Assembly: GCA_037783545.1 (NCBI GenBank)
Contig: JBBELK010001090.1
Span: forward strand, 58,462-122,461
From: Henricia sp. BOLD:AAB3569
Lineage: Eukaryota; Echinodermata; Asteroidea; Spinulosida; Echinasteridae
Length of the DNA stretch: 64,000 nt
Direction: 5' to 3'
Shown here: positions 36,456-48,188 of the stretch, one piece after another
Layout of the letters: each line of letters starts with the position of its first letter
Numbering within the stretch: the stretch's first letter is position 1
Made by a program: the position numbers and the translations under genes
The notes under the pieces: model-generated
Databases searched by the model: none
Told to the model about the DNA's origin: nothing
The model's input: only the letters and a program-made list of their open reading frames with translations

Positions 36456-37547
36456 TCAACGGCCGTACAAATGTACACCAGCGCCGCGCAGGGTGTACCA
36501 ACAGCCACGGTTAGGGGAATAACCACGTAGCCGAGCTCCGCTTTCCCTAAACTCTGAAATTTCTCCGTCATTTCCCAGCGAAAATCTGTCAATTTTGCAT
36601 GAAAAGTGCGGAATATATACAGTTTGGAGCATGCAAAATTTGAAGTTGGTTGGAAAAATCCTTAATTTCCACATTTGCCGGCATTTGGGACACACTTTGA
36701 CCTAATTCCCGTCACAATCTGGGGTGAGTCAACGGCCGTACAAATGTACACCAGCGCCGCGCAGGGTGTACCAACAGCCACGGTTAGGGGAATAACCACG
36801 TAGCCGAGCTCCGCTTTCCCTAAACTCTGAAATTTCTCCGTCATTTCCCAGCGAAAATCTGTCAATTTTGCATGACAAGTGCGGAATATATACAGTTTGG
36901 AGCATGCAAAATTTGAAGTTGGTTGGAAAATTCCTTGATTTCCAAATTTGCCGGCATTTGGGACACACTTTGACCTAATTCCCGTCACAATCTGGGGCGA
37001 GTCAACGGCCGTACAAATGTACACCAGCGCCGCGCAGGGTGTACCAACAGCCACGGTTAGGGGAATAACCACGTAGCCGAGCTCCGCTTTCCCTAAACTC
37101 TGAAATTTCTCCGTCATTTCCCAGCGAAAATCTGTCAATTTTGCATGACAAGTGCGGAATATATACAGTTTGGAGCATGCAAAATTTGAAGTTGGTTGGA
37201 AAAATCCTTAATTTCCAAATTTGCCGGCATTTGGGACACACTTTGACCTAATTCCCGTCACAATCTGGGGTGAGTCAACGGCCGTACAAATGTACACCAG
37301 CGCCGCGCAGGGTGTACCAACAGCCACGGTTAGGGGAATAACCACGTAGCCGAGCTCCGCTTTCCCTAAACTCTGAAATTTCTCCGTCATTTCCCAGCGA
37401 AAATCTGTCAATTTTGCATGACAAGTGCGGAATATAAACAGTTTGGAGCATGCAAAATTTGAAGTTGGTTGGACAAATCCTTAATTTCCAAATTTGCCGG
37501 CATTTGGGACACACTTTGACCTAATTCCCGTCACAATCTGGGGTGAG
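36456..37547 (+). repeat. Four-unit higher-order repeat, copy 2, with chimeric first unit
   Basis: This copy repeats 35364-36455 one for one, except that unit 36456 begins with GCATGAAAAG (a marker normally on class 1 units) and then switches to class 2 with TTTCCACATTTG. The same chimera appears again at 37548, which starts a third, incomplete copy. Confidence 0.85.
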
Positions 37548-40004
37548 TCAACGGCCGTACAAATGTACACCAGCGCCGCGCAGGGTGTACCAACAGCCAC
37601 GGTTAGGGGAATAACCACGTAGCCGAGCTCCGCTTTCCCTAAACTCTGAAATTTCTCCGTCATTTCCCAGCGAAAATCTGTCAATTTTGCATGAAAAGTG
37701 CGGAATATATACAGTTTGGAGCATGCAAAATTTGAAGTTGGTTGGAAAAATCCTTAATTTCCACATTTGCCGGCATTTGGGACACACTTTGACCTAATTC
37801 CCGTCACAATCTGGGGTGAGTCAACGGCCGTACAAATGTACACCAGCGCCGCGCAGGGTGTACCAACAGCCACGGTTAGGGGAATAACCACGTAGCCGAG
37901 CTCTGCTTTCCCTAAACTCTGAAATTTCTCCGTCATTTCCCAGCGAAAATCTGTCAATTTTGCATGACAAGTGCGGAATATATACAGTTTGGAGCATGCA
38001 AAATTTGAAGTTGGTTGGAAAATTCCTTGATTTCCAAATTTGCCGGCATTTGGGACACACTTTGACCTAATTCCCGTCACAATCTGGGGTGAGTCAACGG
38101 CCGTACAAATGTACACCAGCGCCGCGCAGGGTGTACCAACAGCCACGGTTAGGGGAATAACCACGTAGCCGAGCTCCGCTTTCCCTAAACTCTGAAATTT
38201 CTCCGTCATTTCCCAGCGAAAATCTGTCAATTTTGCATGACAAGTGCGGAATATATACAGTTTGGAGCATGCAAAATTTGAAGTTGGTTGGAAAAATCCT
38301 TAATTTCCACATTTGCCGGCATTTGGGACACACTTTGACCTAATTCCCGTCACAATCTGGGGTGAGTCAACGGCCGTACAAATGTACACCAGCGCCGCGC
38401 AGGGTGTACCAACAGCCACGGTAAGGGGAATAACCACGTAGCCGAGCTCCGCTTTCCCTAAACTCTGAAATTTCTCCGTCATTTCCCAGCGAAAATCTGT
38501 CAATTTTGCATGACAAGTGCGGAATATATACAGTTTGGAGCATGCAAAATTTGAAGTTGGTTGGAAAAATCCTTAATTTCCAAATTTGCCGGCATTTGGG
38601 ACACACTTTGACCTAATTCCCGTCACAATCTGGGGTGAGTCAACGGCCGTACAAATGTACACCAGCGCCGCGCAGGGTGTACCAACAGCCACGGTTAGGG
38701 GAATAACCACGTAGCCGAGCTCCGCTTTCCCTAAACTCTGAAATTTCTCCGTCATTTCCCAGCGAAAATCTGTCAATTTTGCATGACAAGTGCGGAATAT
38801 ATACAGTTTGGAGCATGCAAAATTTGAAGTTGGTTGGAAAATTCCTTGATTTCCAAATTTGCCGGCATTTGGGACACACTTTGACCTAATTCCCGTCACA
38901 ATCTGGGGCGAGTCAACGGCCGTACAAATGTACACCAGCGCCGCGCAGGGTGTACCAACAGCCACGGTTAGGGGAATAACCACGTAGCCGAGCTCCGCTT
39001 TCCCTAAACTCTGAAATTTCTCCGTCATTTCCCAGCGAAAATCTGTCAATTTTGCATGACAAGTGCGGAATATATACAGTTTGGAGCATGCAAAATTTGA
39101 AGTTGGTTGGAAAAATCCTTAATTTCCAAATTTGCCGGCATTTGGGACACACTTTGACCTAATTCCCGTCACAATCTGGGGTGAGTCAACGGCCGTACAA
39201 ATGTACACCAGCGCCGCGCAGGGTGTACCAACAGCCACGGTTAGGGGAATAACCACGTAGCCGAGCTCCGCTTTCCCTAAACTCTGAAATTTCTCCGTCA
39301 TTTCCCAGCGAAAATCTGTCAATTTTGCATGACAAGTGCGGAATATAAACAGTTTGGAGCATGCAAAATTTGAAGTTGGTTGGACAAATCCTTAATTTCC
39401 AAATTTGCCGGCATTTGGGACACACTTTGACCTAATTCCCGTCACAATCTGGGGTGAGTCAACGGCCGTACAAATGTACACCAGCGCCGCGCAGGGTGTA
39501 CCAACAGCCACGGTTAGGGGAATAACCACGTAGCCGAGCTCCGCTTTCCCTAAACTCTGAAATTTCTCCGTCATTTCCCAGCGAAAATCTGTCAATTTTA
39601 CATGACAAGTGCGGAATATATACAGTTTGGAGCATGCAAAATTTGAAGTTGGTTGGAAAAATCCTTAATTTCCAAATTTGCCGGCATTTGGGACACACTT
39701 TGACCTAATTCCCGTCACAATCTGGAGTGAGTCAACGGCCGTACAAATGTACACCAGCGCCGCGCAGGGTGTACCAACAGCCACGGTTAGGGGAATAACC
39801 ACGTAGCCGAGCTCCGCTTTCCCTAAACTCTGAAATTTCTCCGTCATTTCCCAGCGAAAATCTGTCAATTTTGCATGACAAGTGCGGAGTATATACAGTT
39901 TGGAGCATGCAAAATTTGAAGTTGGTTGGACAAATCCTTAATTTCCAAATTTGCCGGCATTTGGGACACACTTTGACCTAATTCCCGTCACAATCTGGGG
40001 TGAG
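37548..40004 (+). repeat. Partial copies of four-unit modules and linker units
   Basis: Unit 37548 is the chimeric GCATGAAAAG plus CACATTTG type. Units 37821 and 38094 repeat 35091 and 35364. Unit 38367 is class 2 with GGTAAGGGG. Units 38640, 38913 and 39186 repeat 35637-36455. Units 39459 (TTTTACATG, class 2, TGGAGTGAG) and 39732 (GGAGTAT, class 3) resemble the second and third units of the 9-unit repeat, so this stretch is a mosaic of neighbouring modules. Confidence 0.75.
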
Positions 40005-41369
40005 TCAACGGCCGTACAAATGTACACCAGCGCCGCGCAGGGTGTACCAACAGCCACGGTTAGGGGAATAACCACGTAGCCGAGCTCCGCTTTCCCTAAA
40101 CTCTGAAATTTCTCCGTAATTTCCCAGCGAAAATCTGTCAATTTTGCATGACAAGTGCGGAATATATACAGTTTGGAGCATGCAAAATTTGAAGTTGGTT
40201 GGAAAATTCCTTGATTTCCAAATTTGCCGGCATTTGGGACACACTTTGACCTAATTCCCGTCACAATCTGGGGTGAGTCAACGGCCGTACAAATGTACAC
40301 CAGCGCCGCGCAGGGTGTACCAACAGCCACGGTTAGGGGAATAACCACGTAGCCGAGCTCCGCTTTCCCTAAACTCTGAAATTTCTCCATCATTTCCCAG
40401 CGAAAATCTGTCAATTTTGCATGACAAGTGCGGAATATATACAGTTTGGAGCATGCAAAATTTGAAGTTGGTTGGAAAATTCCTTGATTTCCAAATTTGC
40501 CGGCATTTGAGACACACTTTGACCTAATTCCCGTCACAATCTGGGGTGAGTCAACGGCCGTACAAATGTACACCAGCGCCGCGCAGGGTGTACCAACAGC
40601 CACGGTTAGGGGAATAACCACGTAGCCGAGCTCCGCTTTCCCTAAACTCTGAAATTTCTCCGTCATTTCCCAGCGAAAATCTGTCAATTTTGCATGACAA
40701 GTGCGGAATATATACAGTTTGGAGCATGCAAAATTTGAAGTTGGTTGGACAATTCCTTGATTTCCAAATTTGCCGGCATTTGGGACACACTTTGACCTAA
40801 TTCCCGTCACAATCTGGGGCGAGTCAACGGCCGTACAAATGTACACCAGCGCCGCGCAGGGTGTACCAACAGCCACGGTTAGGGGAATAACCACGTAGCC
40901 GAGCTCCGCTTTCCCTAAACTCTGAAATTTCTCCGTCATTTCCCAGCGAAAATCTGTCAATTTTGCATGACAAGTGCGGAATATATACAGTTTGGAGCAT
41001 GCAAAATTTGAAGTTGGTTGGAAAATTCCTTGATTTCCAAATTTGCCGGCATTTGGGACACACTTTGACCTAATTCCCGTCACAATCTGGGGTGAGTCAA
41101 CGGCCGTACAAATGTACACCAGCGCCGCGCAGGGTGTACCAACAGCCACGGTTAGGGGAATAACCACGTAGCCGAGCTCCGCTTTCCCTAAACTCTGAAA
41201 TTTCTCCGTAATTTCCCAGCGAAAATCTGTCAATTTTGCATGACAAGTGCGGAGTATATACAGTTTGGAGCATGCAAAATTTGAAGTTGGTTGGACAAAT
41301 CCTTAATATCCAAATTTGCCGGCATTTGGGACACACTTTGACCTAATTCCCGTCACAATCTGGGGTGAG
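40005..41369 (+). repeat. Five-unit repeat ending in a chimeric unit
   Basis: The units are GTAATTT; CTCCATCATT with CATTTGAGAC; GGACAATTCC with CGAG; plain; and unit 41097, which combines GTAATTT on its left with GGAGTAT and class 3 on its right. The set is followed by 6-unit versions of the same module. The GGACAATTCC form, meaning the class 3 change on a class 1 background, exists only in this module. Confidence 0.85.
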
Positions 41370-43007
41370 TCAACGGCCGTACAAATGTACACCAGCGCCG
41401 CGCAGGGTGTACCAACAGCCACGGTTAGGGGAATAACCACGTAGCCGAGCTCCGCTTTCCCTAAACTCTGAAATTTCTCCGTAATTTCCCAGCGAAAATC
41501 TGTCAATTTTGCATGACAAGTGCGGAATATATACAGTTTGGAGCATGCAAAATTTGAAGTTGGTTGGAAAATTCCTTGATTTCCAAATTTGCCGGCATTT
41601 GGGACACACTTTGACCTAATTCCCGTCACAATCTGGGGTGAGTCAACGGCCGTACAAATGTACACCAGCGCCGCGCAGGGTGTACCAACAGCCACGGTTA
41701 GGGGAATAACCACGTAGCCGAGCTCCGCTTTCCCTAAACTCTGAAATTTCTCCATCATTTCCCAGCGAAAATCTGTCAATTTTGCATGACAAGTGCGGAA
41801 TATATACAGTTTGGAGCATGCAAAATTTGAAGTTGGTTGGAAAATTCCTTGATTTCCAAATTTGCCGGCATTTGAGACACACTTTGACCTAATTCCCGTC
41901 ACAATCTGGGGTGAGTCAACGGCCGTACAAATGTACACCAGCGCCGCGCAGGGTGTACCAACAGCCACGGTTAGGGGAATAACCACGTAGCCGAGCTCCG
42001 CTTTCCCTAAACTCTGAAATTTCTCCGTCATTTCCCAGCGAAAATCTGTCAATTTTGCATGACAAGTGCGGAATATATACAGTTTGGAGCATGCAAAATT
42101 TGAAGTTGGTTGGACAATTCCTTGATTTCCAAATTTGCCGGCATTTGGGACACACTTTGACCTAATTCCCGTCACAATCTGGGGCGAGTCAACGGCCGTA
42201 CAAATGTACACCAGCGTCGCGCAGGGTGTACCAACAGCCACGGTTAGGGGAATAACCACGTAGCCGAGCTCCGCTTTCCCTAAACTCTGAAATTTCTCCG
42301 TCATTTCCCAGCGAAAATCTGTCAATTTTGCATGACAAGTGCGGAATATATACAGTTTGGAGCATGCAAAATTTGAAGTTGGTTGGAAAATTCCTTGATT
42401 TCCAAATTTGCCGGCATTTGGGACACACTTTGACCTAATTCCCGTCACAATCTGGGGTGAGTCAACGGCCGTACAAATGTACACCAGCGCCGCGCAGGGT
42501 GTACCAACAGCCACGGTTAGGGGAATAACCACGTAGCCGAGCTCCGCTTTCCCTAAACTCTGAAATTTCTCCGTAATTTCCCAGCGAAAATCTGTCAATT
42601 TTGCATGACAAGTGCGGAATATATACAGTTTGGAGCATGCAAAATTTGAAGTTGGTTGGAAAATTCCTTGATTTCCAAATTTGCCGGCATTTGGGACACA
42701 CTTTGACCTAATTCCCGTCACAATCTGGGGTGAGTCAACGGCCGTACAAATGTACACCAGCGCCGCGCAGGGTGTACCAACAGCCACGGTTAGGGGAATA
42801 ACCACGTAGCCGAGCTCCGCTTTCCCTAAACTCTGAAATTTCTCCGTCATTTCCCAGCGAAAATCTGTCAATTTTGCATGACAAGTGCGGAATATATACA
42901 GTTTGGAGCATGCAAAATTTGAAGTTGGTTGGAAAATTCCTTGATTTCCAAATTTGCCGGCATTTGGGACACACTTTGACTTAATTCCCGTCACAATCTG
43001 CGCTGCG
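41370..43007 (+). repeat. Six-unit higher-order repeat, copy 1
   Basis: The units are GTAATTT (41370), CTCCATCATT with CATTTGAGAC (41643), GGACAATTCC with CGAG (41916), class 1 with GCGTCGCGC (42189), GTAATTT (42462) and class 1 (42735). The last five correspond to units in 43275-44639. Its end runs into the divergent patch. Confidence 0.85.
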
Positions 43008-43125
43008 GCCGTACAAATGTACACAAGCGCAGCGCGGGGTGTCCCAACAGCCACGGTTAGAAGAATAACCACGTAGCCGAGCTGCGCTTTCCCTAAACTC
43101 TGAAATTTCTCCGTCATTTCCCAGC
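42859..43125 (+). repeat. Divergent 267-bp satellite unit with clustered changes
   Basis: Counted from GAAAATCTG to the next GAAAATCTG, this repeat is 267 bases instead of 273. All its differences lie between 42981 and 43084: C to T at 42981, replacement of 11 bases by CGCTG after 43000, and substitutions at 43025, 43031, 43036, 43043, 43061, 43062 and 43084. The bases on either side match the consensus for over 100 bases. No other unit in the window shares any of these changes that I could find. Confidence 0.95.
43000..43035. other. Perfect 8-bp inverted repeat unique to the divergent unit
   Basis: GCGCTGCG (43000-43007) is the exact reverse complement of CGCAGCGC (43028-43035), with a 20-base spacer. 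Neither arm exists in the consensus unit: the left arm comes from the replaced bases and the right arm from the C-to-A change at 43031. This could record a template-switch event or be a rare imported unit; the sequence alone does not decide. Confidence 0.8.
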
Positions 43126-44639
43126 GAAAATCTGTCAATTTTGCATGACAAGTGCGGAATATATACAGTTTGGAGCATGCAAAATTTGAAGTTGGTTGGA
43201 AAATTCCTTGATTTCCAAATTTGCCGGCATTTGGGACACACTTTGACCTAATTCCCGTCACAATCTGGGGTGAGTCAACGGCCGTACAAATGTACACCAG
43301 CGCCGCGCAGGGTGTACCAACAGCCACGGTTAGGGGAATAACCACGTAGCCGAGCTCCGCTTTCCCTAAACTCTGAAATTTCTCCATCATTTCCCAGCGA
43401 AAATCTGTCAATTTTGCATGACAAGTGCGGAATATATACAGTTTGGAGCATGCAAAATTTGAAGTTGGTTGGAAAATTCCTTGATTTCCAAATTTGCCGG
43501 CATTTGAGACACACTTTGACATAATTCCCGTCACAATCTGGGGTGAGTCAACGGCCGTACAAATGTACACCAGCGCCGCGCAGGGTGTACCAACAGCCAC
43601 GGTTAGGGGAATAACCACGTAGCCGAGCTCCGCTTTCCCTAAACTCTGAAATTTCTCCGTCATTTCCCAGCGAAAATCTGTCAATTTTGCATGACAAGTG
43701 CGGAATATATACAGTTTGGAGCATGCAAAATTTGAAGTTGGTTGGACAATTCCTTGATTTCCAAATTTGCCGGCATTTGGGACACACTTTGACCTAATTC
43801 CCGTCACAATCTGGGGCGAGTCAACGGCCGTACAAATGTACACCAGCGCCGCGCAGGGTGTACCAACAGCCACGGTTAGGGGAATAACCACGTAGCCGAG
43901 CTCCGCTTTCCCTAAACTCTGAAATTTCTCCGTCATTTCCCAGCGAAAATCTGTCAATTTTGCATGACAAGTGCGGAATATATACAGTTTGGAGCATGCA
44001 AAATTTGAAGTTGGTTGGAAAATTCCTTGATTTCCAAATTTGCCGGCATTTGGGACACACTTTGACCTAATTCCCGTCACAATCTGGGGTGAGTCAACGG
44101 CCGTACAAATGTACACCAGCGCCGCGCAGGGTGTACCAACAGCCACGGTTAGGGGAATAACCACGTAGCCGAGCTCCGCTTTCCCTAAACTCTGAAATTT
44201 CTCCGTAATTTCCCAGCGAAAATCTGTCAATTTTGCATGACAAGTGCGGAATATATACAGTTTGGAGCATGCAAAATTTGAAGTTGGTTGGAAAATTCCT
44301 TGATTTCCAAATTTGCCGGCATTTGGGACACACTTTGACCTAATTCCCGTCACAATCTGGGGTGAGTCAACGGCCGTACAAATGTACACCAGCGCCGCGC
44401 AGGGTGTACCAACAGCCACGGTTAGGGGAATAACCACGTAGCCGAGCTCCGCTTTCCCTAAACTCTGAAATTTCTCCGTCATTTCCCAGCGAAAATCTGT
44501 CAATTTTGCATGACAAGTGCGGAATATATACAGTTTGGAGCATGCAAAATTTGAAGTTGGTTGGAAAATTCCTTGATTTCCAAATTTGCCGGCATTTGGG
44601 ACACACTTTGACCTAATTCCCGTCACAATCTGGGGTGAG
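43008..44639 (+). repeat. Six-unit higher-order repeat, copy 2, 6 bp short
   Basis: The first unit is the divergent one. The next five (43275, 43548, 43821, 44094, 44367) follow 41643-43007 in order. The 6-base shortfall comes entirely from the divergent patch, which makes the left boundary approximate. All units are class 1, which is why the minus-strand frame stays open through this region. Confidence 0.85.
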
Positions 44640-47600
44640 TCAACGGCCGTACAAATGTACACCAGCGCCGCGCAGGGTGTACCAACAGCCACGGTTAGGG
44701 GAATAACCACGTAGCCGAGCTCCGCTTTCCCTAAACTCTGAAATTTTTCCGTCATTTCCCAGCGAAAATCTGTCAATTTTGCATGACAAGTGCGGAATAT
44801 ATACAGTTTGGATCATGCAAAATTTGAAGTTGGTTGGAAAATTCCTTGATTTCCAAATTTGCCGGCATTTGGGACACACTTTGACCTAATTCCCGTCACA
44901 ATCTGGGGCGAGTCAACGGCCGTACAAATGTACACCAGCGCCGCGCAGGGTGTACCAACAGCCACGGTTAGGGGAATAACCACGTAGCCGAGCTCCGCTT
45001 TCCCTAAACTCTGAAATTTCTCCGTCATTTCCCAGCGAAAATCTGTCAATTTTGCATGACAAGTGCGGAATATATACAGTTTGGAGCATGCAAAATTTGA
45101 AGTTGGTTAGAAAATTCCTTGATTTCCAAATTTGCCGGCATTTGGGACACACTTTGACCTAATTCCCGTCACAATCTGGGGCGAGTCAACGGCCGTACAA
45201 ATGTACACCAGCGCCGCGCAGGGTGTACCAACAGCCACGGTTAGGGGAATAACCACGTAGCCGAGCTCCGCTTTCCCTAAACTCTGAAATTTCTCCGTCA
45301 TTTCCCAGCGAAAATCTGTCAATTTTGCATGACAAGTGCGGAATATATACAGTTTGGAGCATGCAAAATTTGAAGTTGGTTGGAAAAATCCTTAATTTCC
45401 AAATTTGCCGGCATTTGGGACACACTTTGACCTAATTCCCGTCACAATCTGGGGTGAGTCAACGGCCGTACAAATGTACACCAGCGCCGCGCAGGGTGTA
45501 CCAACAGCCACGGTTAGGGGAATAACCACGTAGCCGAGCTCCGCTTTCCCTAAACTCTGAAATTTCTCCGTCATTTCCAAGCGAAAATCTGTCAATTTTG
45601 CATGACAAGTGCGGAATATATACAGTTTGGAGCATGCAAAATTTGAAGTTGGTTGGACAAATCCTTAATTTTCAAATTTGCCGGCATTTGGGACACACTT
45701 TGACCTAATTCCCGTCACAATCTGGGGTGAGTCAACGGCCGTACAAATGTACACCAGCGCCGCGCAGGGTGTACCAACAGCCACGGTTAGGGGAATAACC
45801 ACGTAGCCGAGCTCCGCTTTCCCTAAACTCTGAAATTTCTCCGTCATTTCCCAGCGAAAATCTGTCAATTTTGCATGACAAGTGCGGAATATATACAGTT
45901 TGGAGCATGCAAAATTTGAAGTTGGTTGGAAAATTCCTTGATTTCCAAATTTGCCGGCATTTGAGACACACTTTGACCTAATTCCCGTCACAATCTGGGG
46001 TGAGTCAACGGCCGTACAAATGTACACCAGCGCCGCGCAGGGTGTACCAACAGCCACGGTTAGGGGAATAACCACGTAGCCGAGCTCCGCTTTCCCTAAA
46101 CTCTGAAATTTCTCCGTCATTTCCCAGCGAAAATCTGTCAATTTTGCATGACAAGTGCGGAATATATACAGTTTGGAGCATGCACAATTTGAAGTTGGTT
46201 GGAAAAATCCTTAATTTCCAAATTTGCCGGCATTTGGGACACACTTTGACCTAATTCCCGTCACAATCTGGGGTGAGTCAACGGCCGTACAAATGTACAC
46301 CAGCGCCGCGCAGGGTGTACCAACAGCCACGGTTAGGGGAATAACCACGTAGCCGAGCTCCGCTTTCCCTAAACTCTGAAATTTCTCCGTAATTTCCCAG
46401 CGAAAATCTGTCAATTTTGCATGACAAGTGCGGAATATATACAGTTTGGAGCATGCAAAATTTGAAGTTGGTTGGAAAATTCCTTGATTTCCAAATTTGC
46501 CGGCATTTGGGACACACTTTGACCTAATTCCCGTCACAATCTGGGGTGAGTCAACGGCCGTACAAATGTACACCAGCGCCGCGCAGGGTGTACCAACAGC
46601 CACGGTTAGGGGAATAACCACGTAGCCGAGCTCCGCTTTCCCTAAACTCTGAAATTTCTCCGTCATTTCCCAGCGAAAATCTGTCAATTTTGCATGACAA
46701 GTGCGGAATATATACAGTTTGGAGCATGCAAAATTTGAAGTTGGTTGGAAAAATCCTTAATTTCCAAATTTGCCGGCATTTGGGACACACTTTGACCTAA
46801 TTCCCGTCACAATCTGGGGTGAGTCAACGGCCGTACAAATGTACACCAGCGCCGCGCAGGGTGTACCAACAGCCACGGTTAGGGGAATAACCACGTAGCC
46901 GAGCTCCGCTTTCCCTAAACTCTGAAATTTCTCCGTCATTTCCCAGCGAAAATCTGTCAATTTTGCATGACAAGTGCGGAATATATACAGTTTGGAGCAT
47001 GCAAAATTTGAAGTTGGTTGGAAAAATCCTTAATTTCCAAATTTGCCGGCATTTGGGACACACTTTGACCTAATTCCCGTCACAATCTGGGGTGAGTCAA
47101 CGGCCGTACAAATGTACACCAGCGCCGCGCAGGGTGTACCAACTGCCACGGTTAGGGGAATAACCACGTAGCCGAGCTCCGCTTTCCCTAAACTCTGAAA
47201 TTTCTCCGTCATTTCCCAGCGAAAATCTGTCAATTTTGCATGACAAGTGCGGAATATATACAGTTTGGAGCATGCAAAATTTGAAGTTGGTTGGACAAAT
47301 CCTTAATTTCCAAATTTGCCGGCATTTGGGACACACTTTGACCTAATTCCCGTCACAATCTGGGGTGAGTCAACGGCCGTACAAATGTACACCAGCGCCG
47401 CGCAGGGTGTACCAACAGCCACGGTTAGGGGAATAACCACGTAGCCGAGCTCCGCTTTCCCTAAACTCTGAAATTTCTCCGTCATTTCCCAGCGAAAATC
47501 TGTCAATTTTGCATGACAAGTGCGGAGTATATACAGTTTGGAGCATGCAAAATTTGAAGTTGGTTGGACAAATCCTTAGTTTCCAAATTTGCCGGCATTT

Positions 47601-48188
47601 GGGACACACTTTGACCTAATTCCCGTCACAATCTGGGGTGAGTCAACGGCCGTACAAATGTACACCAGCGCCGCGCAGGGTGTACCAACAGCCACGGTTA
47701 GGGGAATAACCACGTAGCCGAGCTCCGCTTTCCCTAAACTCTGAAATTTCTCCGTAATTTCACAGCGAAAATCTGTCAATTTTGCATGACAAGTGCGGAA
47801 TATATACAGTTTGGAGCATGCAAAATTTGAAGTTGCTTGGAAAATTCCTTGATTTCCAAATTTGCCGGCATTTGGGACACACTTTGACCTAATTCCCGTC
47901 ACAATCTGGGGTGAGTCAACGGCCGTACAAATGTACACCAGCGCCGCGCAGGGTGTACCAACAGCCACGGTTAGGGGAATAACCACGTAGCCGAGCTCCG
48001 CTTTCCCTAAACTCTGAAATTTCTCCGTCATTTCCCAGCGAAAATCTGTCAATTTTGCATGACAAGTGCGGAATATATACAGTTTGGAGCATGCAAAATT
48101 TGAAGTTGGTTGGAAAATTCCTTGATTTCCAAATTTGCCGGCATTTGAGACACACTTTGACCTAATTCCCGTCACAATCTGGGGTGAG
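44640..48188 (+). repeat. Thirteen-unit block, copy 2, about 25 kb from copy 1
   Basis: This has the same unit order as 19258-22806 except at the fifth position (CATTTGAGAC at 45732 instead of class 3) and the twelfth (a GTAATTTCACAGCG unit at 47643). Smaller differences include GTAATTTCCCAGCG rather than CCCGGCG at 46278 and loss of GCCGTGCAG at 47097. Its length is exactly 3549 bases. The 21.8 kb between the two copies is filled with quite different higher-order repeats. Confidence 0.8.
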
